Below the pieces are notes generated by a model. That model searched no databases and was not told the origin of the DNA. It worked only from the letters and a program-made list of their open reading frames with translations. From Mycolicibacterium sp. 018/SC-01/001 (GTDB taxonomy: Bacteria > Actinomycetota > Actinomycetes > Mycobacteriales > Mycobacteriaceae), in NCBI RefSeq assembly GCF_007096635.1, contig NZ_VKAA01000002.1:1-64000 (forward strand): a stretch of DNA of 64,000 nucleotides. Reading direction: 5' to 3'. Positions within the stretch are counted from its first letter, which is position 1; the number at the start of each line of letters is the position of its first letter. Below, one piece after another: positions 27,615 through 35,516 of this stretch. Both the position numbers and the translations under genes were made by a program.

Positions 27615-28598
27615 ATGGCATTGCGCGTCGGCGTCACGGGACCCACCGGGGAGATTGGCAAGGCCGCGATCGCGGCGCTGGAGGACCATCCCGACGTCGA
27701 GGCGATCGTCGGCATGGCGCGGCGCACGTTCGATCCCGCGGCCGAGCACTGGACCAAGACCACCTACCGGCAGGGCGACATCCTCGACCGCGACGCGGTC
27801 GACGCACTCGTCGCCGACGTCGACGTCGTCGTCCACCTCGCCTTCATCATCATGGGCAGCCGCACCGAGAGCGCCCGCGTCAACCTCGCCGGCACTCGCA
27901 ATGTGTTCGAGGCGACCGTGGCCGCGGCCCGCCCAAGCCGCCTCGTGTACACGTCCTCGGTGGCCGCCTACGGCTACCACACCGACAACCCGGTGCCGAT
28001 CACCGAGGACGTCGCGCCCCGCGGCTCGGCCGAGCACTACTACTCCGAGCAGAAGGCCGCGTGTGAAGCCGCGCTGACCGAGATCACGGCGGGCTCGGAC
28101 CTCGAGGTCTACGTGCTGCGGCCGTGCATCGTCGCCGGCCCGCACGCGCCCGCCCTCGCCGACGCGATGCCCTGGAACAAGCTGCCCGGACCGGTCCAGC
28201 GCATCTCGCAGGCACTGCCGGTGCTGCGTCCGTTCCCCGACCCCGGCACCCCTCTGCAGCTGGTGCACCACGACGACGTGGCCGCCGCCGTCGCGCTGGC
28301 CGTGACGACGCAGACCGCCCCGCCCGGCGCCTACAACATCGCCGGCGACGGCGTGGTGTCGATGTCGCAGGTCGGCGATGCGCTCGGGGCGCTGCCCATC
28401 AAGGTGCCGAAGGCGGCGGCGGTCGTCACCTCGGAGGTCCTCTCGGCGCTGCCGTTCGTCCCGTCGGCCCTGGAATGGCTGCACGCCGGACGCACGTCAG
28501 TGGTCATGGACACGGACAAGGCCAAGGACCAGCTGGGGTGGCGCCCCCGCTACACGTCCGCGGAAACACTTGAGGCGCTCGCCAGCACACTGCACTGA
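27615..28598 (+). CDS. NAD-dependent epimerase/dehydratase (extended SDR)
   Basis: A 327-residue extended SDR. The nucleotide motif is GVTGPTGEIGKAAIAAL at the N-terminus. VHLAFIIMGS takes the usual LAA position, and TSSVAAYGYH with HYYSEQKA supplies Ser, Tyr and Lys of the catalytic set (YYSEQK). LRPCIVAGPHAP and LQLVHHDDVAAAVALAV are typical of sugar-nucleotide or 3-beta-HSD-like members; the substrate is unknown. ATG 27615 is where homology begins; longer in-frame readings overlap the divergent nitrilase gene. Confidence 0.85.
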   Translation: MALRVGVTGPTGEIGKAAIAALEDHPDVEAIVGMARRTFDPAAEHWTKTTYRQGDILDRDAVDALVADVDVVVHLAFIIMGSRTESARVNLAGTRNVFEATVAAARPSRLVYTSSVAAYGYHTDNPVPITEDVAPRGSAEHYYSEQKAACEAALTEITAGSDLEVYVLRPCIVAGPHAPALADAMPWNKLPGPVQRISQALPVLRPFPDPGTPLQLVHHDDVAAAVALAVTTQTAPPGAYNIAGDGVVSMSQVGDALGALPIKVPKAAAVVTSEVLSALPFVPSALEWLHAGRTSVVMDTDKAKDQLGWRPRYTSAETLEALASTLH

Positions 28599-28654
28599 TC
28601 GTCCTCACAGGTGCAACTGGTGTCGATCAAAGCCGCTGGGGGTAGAAACGAGCG

Positions 28655-30847
28655 GTGACAGATGTAGCCGCCAAGGTGAGCCCTCCCGAACAGATGGACG
28701 TGCGCTCGCGCAACCTCGTGTTCGCCGCGGTCGTGCTCGGCATGTTGCTCGCGGCACTCGACCAGACGATCGTCGCGACCGCGCTGCCGACCGTCGTCGC
28801 CGATCTGGGCGGGGCCGGGCACCAGGCCTGGGTGGTCACCAGCTACCTGCTCGCCTCGACGATCGTCACCGCGATCGTCGGCAAGCTCGGTGACATCTTC
28901 GGCCGCAAGAGGGTGTTCCAGGTCGCGGTGCTGCTGTTCCTGATCGGCTCGGTGCTGTGCGGGCTGGCGCAATCCATGGGCATGCTCGTCGCGTCGCGGG
29001 CGCTGCAGGGTCTGGGCGGCGGCGCGATCACGGTCACCGCGGTGGCCGTGATCGGCGAGGTGATCCCGCTGCGCGAACGCGGTCGTTATCAGGGTGCGCT
29101 GGGCGCGGTCTTCGGCGTCACGACGGTCGTCGGCCCGCTGCTCGGCGGCCTGTTCACCGACCACCTGACCTGGCGCTGGGCGTTCTGGATCAACGTCCCG
29201 GTGGCGGTGGTGGTGCTGGGCATCGCCGCGGTCGCCATCCCCGAACTCGCCCGCACCGCACGACCGGTGCTCGACTACGCCGGCATCGTGCTGGTCGGGC
29301 TGGGTGCGGCCGGACTGACCCTGGCGACCAGCTGGGGCGGCACCACCTATCCGTGGGGTTCGGTGACGATCATCGGCCTGTTCGTGGTGTCGGTCGCGGT
29401 GCTCGTCGCGTTCGTGTTCGTGGAGCGCCGCGCCGCCGAACCGATTCTGCCGATCCGCCTGTTCGGCAACCCGGTGTTCACCGTGTGCTGCGTGCTGTCG
29501 TTCGTGGTCGGGTTCGCCATGCTGGGCGCGCTGACGTTCCTGCCGACGTTCATGCAGTTCGTCGACGGGGTGTCGGCCACCGAGTCGGGGCTGCGCACGT
29601 TGCCGATGGTGGTGGGCCTGTTGACCACGTCGTTGAGCAGCGGCGTGATCGTGGGCCGCACGGGTCGCTACAAGATCTTCCCGATCGCGGGCACCGCGAT
29701 CATGGCTCTGGGGTTCGTCCTGCTGTCCCGCATGGATGCCGACACGTCGATCCTGCTGGAGTCGCTCTACCTGCTGGTGTTGGGTGCGGGCATCGGCCTG
29801 AGCATGCAGGTGCTGGTGCTGGTCGTGCAGAACACCGTCGACTTCACCGATCTCGGCGTGGCCACCTCGGGTGTGACGTTCTTCCGGACCATCGGCAGCT
29901 CGTTCGGCGCGGCGATCTTCGGATCGTTGTTCGCCAACTTCCTCGACGATCGGCTGCCCGCGGCGATGGCGCGCAGCGGAGCCCCGCCCGAGGCCGCGAC
30001 CTCTCCTCAGGCGCTGCACCGACTGCCGCACGAGATCGCGGCACCCATCATCGACGCGTATGCGGATTCGCTGAGCCGCGTGTTCTTGTTCGCGGCGCCG
30101 TTCGCTGTCGTGGGGCTGGTGCTGGCGTTGTTCCTCAAGCAGGTCCCGCTGCGCGACGCCGCCGCGTCCGGCAGCACCGACCTGGGCGAGGGCTTCGGTA
30201 TGCCGACGACCGAGACCCCGGAGAAGCTTCTGGAGGTGGCCGTCGGCCGGTTGCTGCAGCGCAGCAACGGCGTGGACCTCGACGCGGTGGCCCGCGCTGC
30301 GCGCAGCCGTCTCGACGTGTCCCGGCTGTGGGCGGCGATGCAGATCTACCGGTATGCCGCTGCCACCGGCGAGGCGCACCTGGAGGAGATCGCCGAGGAG
30401 CGTCGCGTGCCGCCGCAGATACTCGAGCCCACGTTCAACCGGCTCGTCTCCGACGGTTTCGCCACCCGGGTCGGCGGTTCGTATTCACTGACGGCCGCCG
30501 GAGCGACCGAGATCAACGCCGCGCGTGACGTCATCGCGACGTGGCTGACCGACATGCTGGCGAAGTCGCCGGAGTTCGACGGTCGCCCCGATCGCCTGCA
30601 GGTCCAGGGTGCGCTGGATCGGCTGGCCCGCAGCGTGCTGCTCGAGCGGCACTCCCCGCGGGAGGAGACGCGCCCCGTGAAGTTGGGCGCGCCGGCGGCG
30701 CCGCCGGTGTCGGAGGTACAGACCACGCGGATGCGCTCCCTGTCGGCGCCGGTCGCGACCGAGCCGCCCACCCGCCCGTTCCGTTCCCGCGCGACGATGC
30801 CGAGCCGCCCACCCGTCCGTCATCCGGACCGCGGTCCGCTACGCTAG
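28655..30847 (+). CDS. MFS drug exporter (EmrB/QacA type) with C-terminal winged-helix domain
   Basis: A 730-residue protein: 14 membrane helices (about 20-500) of the DHA2 drug:H+ antiporter family, then a cytoplasmic tail of about 220 residues. Family marks are LAALDQTIVATALPTVVADL (motif D1 with the helix-1 Asp), GKLGDIFGRKRVF (motif A) and GVTTVVGPLLGGLFTD (motif C). The tail resembles a MarR-type winged helix: LDVSRLWAAMQIYRYAA, then HLEEIAEERRVPPQILEPTF and FATRVGGSYSLTAAGATEI. Similar tails occur in a few mycobacterial exporters. Exported compound unknown. The extreme C-terminus is basic and carries a short repeated EPPTRP-like segment. Confidence 0.9.
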   Translation: MTDVAAKVSPPEQMDVRSRNLVFAAVVLGMLLAALDQTIVATALPTVVADLGGAGHQAWVVTSYLLASTIVTAIVGKLGDIFGRKRVFQVAVLLFLIGSVLCGLAQSMGMLVASRALQGLGGGAITVTAVAVIGEVIPLRERGRYQGALGAVFGVTTVVGPLLGGLFTDHLTWRWAFWINVPVAVVVLGIAAVAIPELARTARPVLDYAGIVLVGLGAAGLTLATSWGGTTYPWGSVTIIGLFVVSVAVLVAFVFVERRAAEPILPIRLFGNPVFTVCCVLSFVVGFAMLGALTFLPTFMQFVDGVSATESGLRTLPMVVGLLTTSLSSGVIVGRTGRYKIFPIAGTAIMALGFVLLSRMDADTSILLESLYLLVLGAGIGLSMQVLVLVVQNTVDFTDLGVATSGVTFFRTIGSSFGAAIFGSLFANFLDDRLPAAMARSGAPPEAATSPQALHRLPHEIAAPIIDAYADSLSRVFLFAAPFAVVGLVLALFLKQVPLRDAAASGSTDLGEGFGMPTTETPEKLLEVAVGRLLQRSNGVDLDAVARAARSRLDVSRLWAAMQIYRYAAATGEAHLEEIAEERRVPPQILEPTFNRLVSDGFATRVGGSYSLTAAGATEINAARDVIATWLTDMLAKSPEFDGRPDRLQVQGALDRLARSVLLERHSPREETRPVKLGAPAAPPVSEVQTTRMRSLSAPVATEPPTRPFRSRATMPSRPPVRHPDRGPLR

Positions 30848-30850
30848 TCT
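30845..30850 (+). promoter_or_regulatory. Putative -10 of the DoxX gene (leaderless)
   Basis: TAGTCT overlaps the stop codon of the exporter gene and ends exactly 6 bases before the ATG at 30857, so the DoxX gene may be transcribed independently without a leader. Confidence 0.5.
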
Positions 30851-30856
30851 GCGGAT

Positions 30857-31306
30857 ATGACACAGCGACTCGATGCCCGTCTGTCCGCGTACTCCTCCCC
30901 CGTGCTGAGCATCTTCCGCATCGTGACCGGCGTGATACTGCTGCTGCACGGCACCATGAAGGTGTTCGGGTGGCCCTTGGGTACGGCAGTGCCGGCGGGC
31001 ACCTGGCCGTTCTGGTTCGCCGGCATCCTCGAGATCGTGCTCGGCGCCCTGATCACCGCCGGTTTCTTCACCCGGATCGCGGCGTTCATCGCGTCCGGCG
31101 AGATGGCGGTGGCCTACTTCTGGCAACACTGGGCGATCTTCAGCGGCGCGCCCGCCAGCTTCTGGCCCTTCGACCCGTCGATGGGCGGCAACGGCGGGGA
31201 GCTCGCCGTGGTGTTGTGCTTTGCGTTCCTGTTGTTGGCAACGACCGGCGGCGGCACCTGGTCGGTCGACGGGCGACGCCGCGGGGTGTCGACGCTGCGA
31301 CGCTGA
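30857..31306 (+). CDS. DoxX-family membrane protein
   Basis: A 149-residue protein with four membrane helices and the DoxX pattern: SIFRIVTGVILLLHGTMKVFG in helix 1, FAGILEIVLGALITAGFFTR in helix 2, EMAVAYFWQHW, and NGGELAVVLCFAFLLLAT in helix 4. In M. tuberculosis a DoxX protein works with a sulfurtransferase and superoxide dismutase in oxidative defence, but many paralogues have no assigned role. It follows the exporter by 9 bases and may be co-transcribed with it. Confidence 0.88.
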   Translation: MTQRLDARLSAYSSPVLSIFRIVTGVILLLHGTMKVFGWPLGTAVPAGTWPFWFAGILEIVLGALITAGFFTRIAAFIASGEMAVAYFWQHWAIFSGAPASFWPFDPSMGGNGGELAVVLCFAFLLLATTGGGTWSVDGRRRGVSTLRR

Positions 31307-31418
31307 CGTCGCGTTTACCCCCGGTGGCCGCCGAGCCAGCGAATGACTGTGGCGTCCGAGTTTGCAGACACGTGGAAAAGATTCGCTGAACGCCAGGTTT
31401 TTTCGTTGCTGGGGTCCC

Positions 31419-31424
31419 TAGGAT
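31419..31424 (+). promoter_or_regulatory. Possible -10 of the VCBS-repeat gene
   Basis: TAGGAT fits TANNNT and would give a leader of about 37 bases containing the GGGGGGAA ribosome-binding site. It lies in a 161-base gap that is visibly richer in A+T than the flanking genes. Confidence 0.3.
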
Positions 31425-31467
31425 GACCCGATATTGACCACGTTGGCAATTGTCGGGGGGAATCACT

Positions 31468-33972
31468 GTGGGGTCTTCGAAGCACATCGGCCGGATCGGC
31501 GCACTGGCGTTCGCACTCGGCGTCGGCATCGGTATCGGCGCAACGCCGGGCGTTGCCTGGGCCGACGAATCGGCCGACTCGGCACCGTCGAAGCCGTCGG
31601 TGAGCGCGGCGACGGCGGACTCGCCGACGGCCGACAAACCGGCGCGTGGCAACCGCAAGGCACAGCGGGCCACCAAGCCCGAGACCGGCGCAGACGCCGG
31701 TGATGCCGACGCCGACACGTCGAAGCCGTCCCGCAAGCGCTGGCAGCGCACGGTCAGCGACGACGCCCCCACCACGGCGCCGAAGCTCGAGCGCCTGCGC
31801 GTGCGCACTCCCGACCCCGACGTCGAATCCGAATCCGCGACCGCCGCGCCGACGGTCGCGGCGGCGACGGTCTCGACGCCCGTCGTCACGGCACCCACGG
31901 TGACCGCAGATGTCGACGCCCCGGAACCCGACACCGTCGAGCGGGCCTCCGCGACCACCCGGGTCCGACTCGTGGAATTGCTGACCTCGGGGCTGACACC
32001 GAAGGACGCCCCGTCCGCGCCGGTGGCCTCGCCGGCGATGTGGGTGCTGGCCGCGGCCGCGCGCCGCCAGCTCGGCCAGGCGGAGCCGCCGGTCGTGAAC
32101 CCGCCCGACGTGACCGGAGAGGTCACCGGGGAGGTCGTCGTCCCGGACGCCGAGACGGCGGTGGCCAGCGGGCCCGGCAAGGGCACCGTCGTCGTGTCGG
32201 TCGACGGCGACACGGTGTCCTTCACCTACAACCCCACCAAACAGGCCCGCCACGCCGCGGCCGCCGCGGACGCCGACCCCGAGCTGAAGTCCGACAGCTT
32301 CGTCCTCACCATCACCGACTCCGCCGGCAGCGTCACGACCGTGCCGATCACCGTGGTGGTGGCGCCGGCGAACGCCGCCCCGGTGGTCAGGGTTTCGAGA
32401 CCGACCATGTCGCCGTTCGGCGACGGCGAGGTGCGCCTGTCGGTGCGGGTACGCGACGCCGACGGGGATGCCTACACCTACTCGCTGTCTCCGACGGCCA
32501 AGGGCGGGACCGTGGTGATTGACGAGGTCGGTCACATCTCGTACATGCCGACCGCCGCGGCCCGGCATGCCGCGGCGGCCGCCGACGCGACCGAGGCGGA
32601 CAAGACCGACACCTTCGAGGTGACCGTCACCGACGGCTACGGCGGCGTCACAGTCGTGAACATCACCGTGCCGATCAAGCCCGACAACGTCGATCCCGAC
32701 GTCCGGGTACGCACCCGGACATCGCTGTTCAGCCCCACGGTCACCGGCGTCGTCATCGCGAAGGACCCCAACGGCGATCCGCTGACCTACGAGGTCGGCG
32801 ACACCAACAAGGGCGGCACCGTGACGATCGACGAGCGCGGCCGGTTCACCTACACACCGTCCGCGGCGGCCCGCCATGCTGCGTCGGCCGACAACGCCTC
32901 GCAGCTGGACAAGCAGGACAGCTTCGTCATCACGGTCACCGACGATCACGGCGGCATCACGAAAACCCTTGTCACCGTGGCGATCAAGCCCGCCAACTCC
33001 GCGCCCACGTCACCGTCGGTCAAGGATGTGTTCACCAACCCGAACACCGGCGTGGTCACCGGCGCCGTCACCGCGGTCGACGCCGACGGGGACTCGTTCA
33101 CCTACCGCGCGGCCACCAAGACCCGCAAAGGCACCGTCGCGATCGCCGAGGACGGCACGTTCGTCTACACGCCCTCGGACGCGGCCCGGGCACAGGCGAG
33201 CCGACCGTTCGCGCCGCGCAGCGCGAAGTTCGACAGCTTCCGCGTGACCATCGACGACGGACACGGCGGCACCACCGCGCTGACCGTGCGGGTCGGGATC
33301 GCCCCCCTGGGCGGCGAGAACCAGGCACCCGTCGACGGCACGTTCACCGCTGGTGAGCCGAATGTGTTCACCGGCAAGGTGACAGGGTCGGTGACGGCCA
33401 CCGATCCCGACCAGGATCCGTTGTCCTACAGCGGAAGCGGGCTCACCGCCAAGGGCAGCGTCGTCGTCGACGCCGATGGCACCTTCACGTTCACCCCGAA
33501 CGCCGCGGCGCGCCATCAGGCCGGTGCAGATGACGCCACCGAGTCGGACAAGCAGGACACGTTCGTCGTCACGGCGTCCGACGGGTTCGGCGGCACTCTG
33601 GCGATCCCGGTGACGGTCGCGATCAAACCGTCCGCGAACCGCGCACCGTCGCAGCTGTCCTACACCTCCAGCACCGACGAGGTGACCGGCCTGGTGAGCG
33701 GGCAGGTGAGCGGCAAGGACGCCGACGGCGACCTGCTCACCTATCAGGGCACCACCGTGACCGACAAGGGCAGCGTCGTGGTCACCAGCGCCGGCGCATT
33801 CAGCTACGTGCCGACCGACGCGGCACGCGCAGCCGCGGGGGCGCCGAAAGCGCCGCTGTCGGACAAGCGGGACGCGTTCGTCGTCACCGTCGACGACGGG
33901 CACGGCGGCACGTCGACGATCACGGTGCGCGTCACGATCGCGCCGACGGCGCCCGTGACGTCAGTCCTGTAA
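31468..33972 (+). CDS. Secreted VCBS/cadherin-like repeat protein
   Basis: An 834-residue exported protein of unknown role. The GTG at 31468 follows GGGGGGAA and begins a signal peptide (VGSSKHIGRIGALAFALGVG, cleaved about after AWA). Residues 36-200 are disordered, rich in Ala, Pro, Thr and Asp. The rest is six tandem units of about 100 residues, each with a DADGDxLTY-type calcium-site-like loop, KGTVxIDxxGxFTYTP, an ARHAA helix and DSFxVTVxDGHGG. These resemble VCBS or tandem beta-sandwich domains found in adhesins. There is no membrane anchor, LPXTG or enzymatic domain, so it may be secreted or bound to the wall. Its end overlaps the convergent LLM gene by 12 bases. Confidence 0.85.
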   Translation: MGSSKHIGRIGALAFALGVGIGIGATPGVAWADESADSAPSKPSVSAATADSPTADKPARGNRKAQRATKPETGADAGDADADTSKPSRKRWQRTVSDDAPTTAPKLERLRVRTPDPDVESESATAAPTVAAATVSTPVVTAPTVTADVDAPEPDTVERASATTRVRLVELLTSGLTPKDAPSAPVASPAMWVLAAAARRQLGQAEPPVVNPPDVTGEVTGEVVVPDAETAVASGPGKGTVVVSVDGDTVSFTYNPTKQARHAAAAADADPELKSDSFVLTITDSAGSVTTVPITVVVAPANAAPVVRVSRPTMSPFGDGEVRLSVRVRDADGDAYTYSLSPTAKGGTVVIDEVGHISYMPTAAARHAAAAADATEADKTDTFEVTVTDGYGGVTVVNITVPIKPDNVDPDVRVRTRTSLFSPTVTGVVIAKDPNGDPLTYEVGDTNKGGTVTIDERGRFTYTPSAAARHAASADNASQLDKQDSFVITVTDDHGGITKTLVTVAIKPANSAPTSPSVKDVFTNPNTGVVTGAVTAVDADGDSFTYRAATKTRKGTVAIAEDGTFVYTPSDAARAQASRPFAPRSAKFDSFRVTIDDGHGGTTALTVRVGIAPLGGENQAPVDGTFTAGEPNVFTGKVTGSVTATDPDQDPLSYSGSGLTAKGSVVVDADGTFTFTPNAAARHQAGADDATESDKQDTFVVTASDGFGGTLAIPVTVAIKPSANRAPSQLSYTSSTDEVTGLVSGQVSGKDADGDLLTYQGTTVTDKGSVVVTSAGAFSYVPTDAARAAAGAPKAPLSDKRDAFVVTVDDGHGGTSTITVRVTIAPTAPVTSVL
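32125..33960 (+). repeat. Six tandem VCBS-like coding repeats
   Basis: Approximate units: 32125-32380 (shortened), 32384-32693, 32697-33002, 33003-33332, 33333-33647 and 33648-33960. Each unit ends with IxPxNxAP or a variant. They are clearly diverged from each other, so the array is old. Boundaries are by eye. Confidence 0.8.
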
Positions 33973-34821
33973 TCCCATGTCGGACCGGAAGCGGCGCATG
34001 CCGTCGATCTTCTGCTCGAGGGTGGCGGCAGGTCCGCTGTAGAACATCCACGGCATCGTGATGACGCCGGTGACTCCGCCCGCCTCGGCGCGGGCGTAGT
34101 GATCGGGTGTGAAGGCATCGTCGAGCGGTGTGATGACCTCGAAACCGGCCATGTCGAGACCACTTTCGGCACGGAAACGGCGCAGGGTGGAGATCCGCTC
34201 CAGGGCGCGGTCGGTGCTGATGAGATCGCCGATCCAGCCGTCGTGGCGGGCGGCGCGGCGCAGGGCGATGTCGGACAGTCCGCCGACGTAGATCGGGATC
34301 GGCGGCGGCGTGGGTTCCATTTCCATCCGCGGGGCGGTGTAGAACTCGCCCGAGTACTCGGTCCAGCCGGGCGCCCACAACTCCTTCATCAGCTCGAGCA
34401 TCTCGTCGGTGCGTCTGCCTCGTCGTTCGAACTGCTGTCCGAGCAGTTCGAATTCCTCACGGCACCACCCCACTCCGATGCCGAGCTCGAGCCTGCCGCC
34501 GGCCAGCACGGCCGCGGTACCGATCGCTTTGGCCGCCGAGTACGGGTCGCGCATCGCCGGCAGGTAGACGGTGGTGACGAAGCGCAGCCGGGTGGTCAGC
34601 AGCGCGATGGCGCCGATCATCACCCAGGGGTCCGGCCAGTCGGTGAAGGCCTCCCAGCGGCGGCTCCCGTCCTCGGTGTAGGGGTACGGCGTCTGCAGGG
34701 TCTCGAGATTGACGACGTGGTCGGGGATTCCGATGCCGTCGTAGCCCAGTTCGTCGGCCGCGCGGGCCAATTCGATCGCCTCACGGGTGTCCTGGAACGC
34801 GATCGAGACGTAGATCTTCAC
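33961..34821 (-). CDS. LLM-class F420-dependent oxidoreductase
   Basis: A 286-residue luciferase-like TIM-barrel protein. Marks are AIELARAADELGYDGIGIPDHVV, RLRFVTTVYLPAMRDPYSAAK, GGRLELGIGVGWCREEFELLG and PIYVGGLSDIALRRAARHDGWI. These match the TIGR03619-type subfamily expected to use coenzyme F420, common in mycobacteria. The substrate is unknown. It follows the hotdog gene by 6 bases, so the two form an operon controlled from the palindrome near 35480. A lipid or xenobiotic role is plausible but unproven. Confidence 0.88.
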   Translation of the reverse strand: MKIYVSIAFQDTREAIELARAADELGYDGIGIPDHVVNLETLQTPYPYTEDGSRRWEAFTDWPDPWVMIGAIALLTTRLRFVTTVYLPAMRDPYSAAKAIGTAAVLAGGRLELGIGVGWCREEFELLGQQFERRGRRTDEMLELMKELWAPGWTEYSGEFYTAPRMEMEPTPPPIPIYVGGLSDIALRRAARHDGWIGDLISTDRALERISTLRRFRAESGLDMAGFEVITPLDDAFTPDHYARAEAGGVTGVITMPWMFYSGPAATLEQKIDGMRRFRSDMGLQD

Positions 34822-34827
34822 GCCCGG

Positions 34828-35457
34828 TCAGCCCGCGTCCCGGGCCCAGGCGGGAACGATGAACACGCCGTCCGCCTCGACGGTCACCCCGTCGGCATCC
34901 TTGAGGTAGCCGCGCGCGAAGGTCTTGTGCCCTTCGGTGCGTTCGACGAATCCTTCAGCCCGCACGGGTCCCAGCGGCGTGCCGCGCCGGTACCGCAGGC
35001 TGATGGTGCCGGTGAACTTCGGCAGGCTCAATCCGTCGCTGGCCACCTCGCCGAGGAGGTGGTCGAGCACCAGCGCACAGATGCCGCCGTGCACCAGCCC
35101 GGGCGGTCCCTCGTAGACGGGTCCGAGCGTGAACTCACTCCGACAGACGCCGTCGGCGTCGCGCTCGATCTCCATGGGTGGCGCGATGGCGTTGCGCAGC
35201 CCGACCGCTGGGTTACCCCACACGACGGCGCGGCCGGTCTCGGCATGACGCAGTGTCGAGCGCCCGGTACGCACCCGCTGCTCGAGCAGTGCATGAGCCG
35301 CCTCGAGGTGCTCGAGCGCGAGCAGGACGGTGCTGTCGTCCACGTCGGTGTGGATGCCCAGATCGATGAGTTCGCGCAGCGCATCGGTCAGCGGGTCGAA
35401 CCGCCGCCGTTGCCCCTCGTAGTCATCTGCGCTGATCAGATCGAACGTGAAGTCCAT
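34828..35457 (-). CDS. Hotdog-fold thioesterase (PaaI-like)
   Basis: A 209-residue protein with a long N-terminal helical part (about 1-75) and a C-terminal 4HBT hotdog domain. The signature GPPGLVHGGICALVLDHLLGE holds the HGG turn and the Asp expected at the acyl-CoA thioesterase site. GTISLRYRRGTPLGPVRAEGFVE and GHKTFARGYLKDADG follow. It probably cleaves an acyl- or aryl-acyl-CoA. It leads the two-gene operon with the LLM oxidoreductase, and a perfect 12-base palindrome lies 17 bases before the ATG. Confidence 0.83.
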   Translation of the reverse strand: MDFTFDLISADDYEGQRRRFDPLTDALRELIDLGIHTDVDDSTVLLALEHLEAAHALLEQRVRTGRSTLRHAETGRAVVWGNPAVGLRNAIAPPMEIERDADGVCRSEFTLGPVYEGPPGLVHGGICALVLDHLLGEVASDGLSLPKFTGTISLRYRRGTPLGPVRAEGFVERTEGHKTFARGYLKDADGVTVEADGVFIVPAWARDAG

Positions 35458-35473
35458 CTATGTTTCTTAGCAC

Positions 35474-35485
35474 TGACGGCCGTCA
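35474..35485 (-). promoter_or_regulatory. Candidate operator of the hotdog-LLM operon
   Basis: Perfect palindrome TGACGGCCGTCA, 17 bases upstream of the hotdog start codon. Size and form suit a TetR- or GntR-type repressor site. The regulator gene is not next to it. Confidence 0.45.
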
Positions 35486-35516
35486 AGAGGCCGGGCGGGT
35501 TGCCGCCGCTCGCGGA

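Noticed and set aside
28550..30379. 609-codon minus-strand open frame opposite the MFS exporter
   Set aside because: Composition of His, Arg, Gln and Asp without hydrophobic core, typical of an antisense shadow.
32125..33960. Regular repeats that could suggest a CRISPR array
   Set aside because: The units are about 300 bases, diverged, in frame and encode protein domains; there are no short identical repeats with unique spacers.
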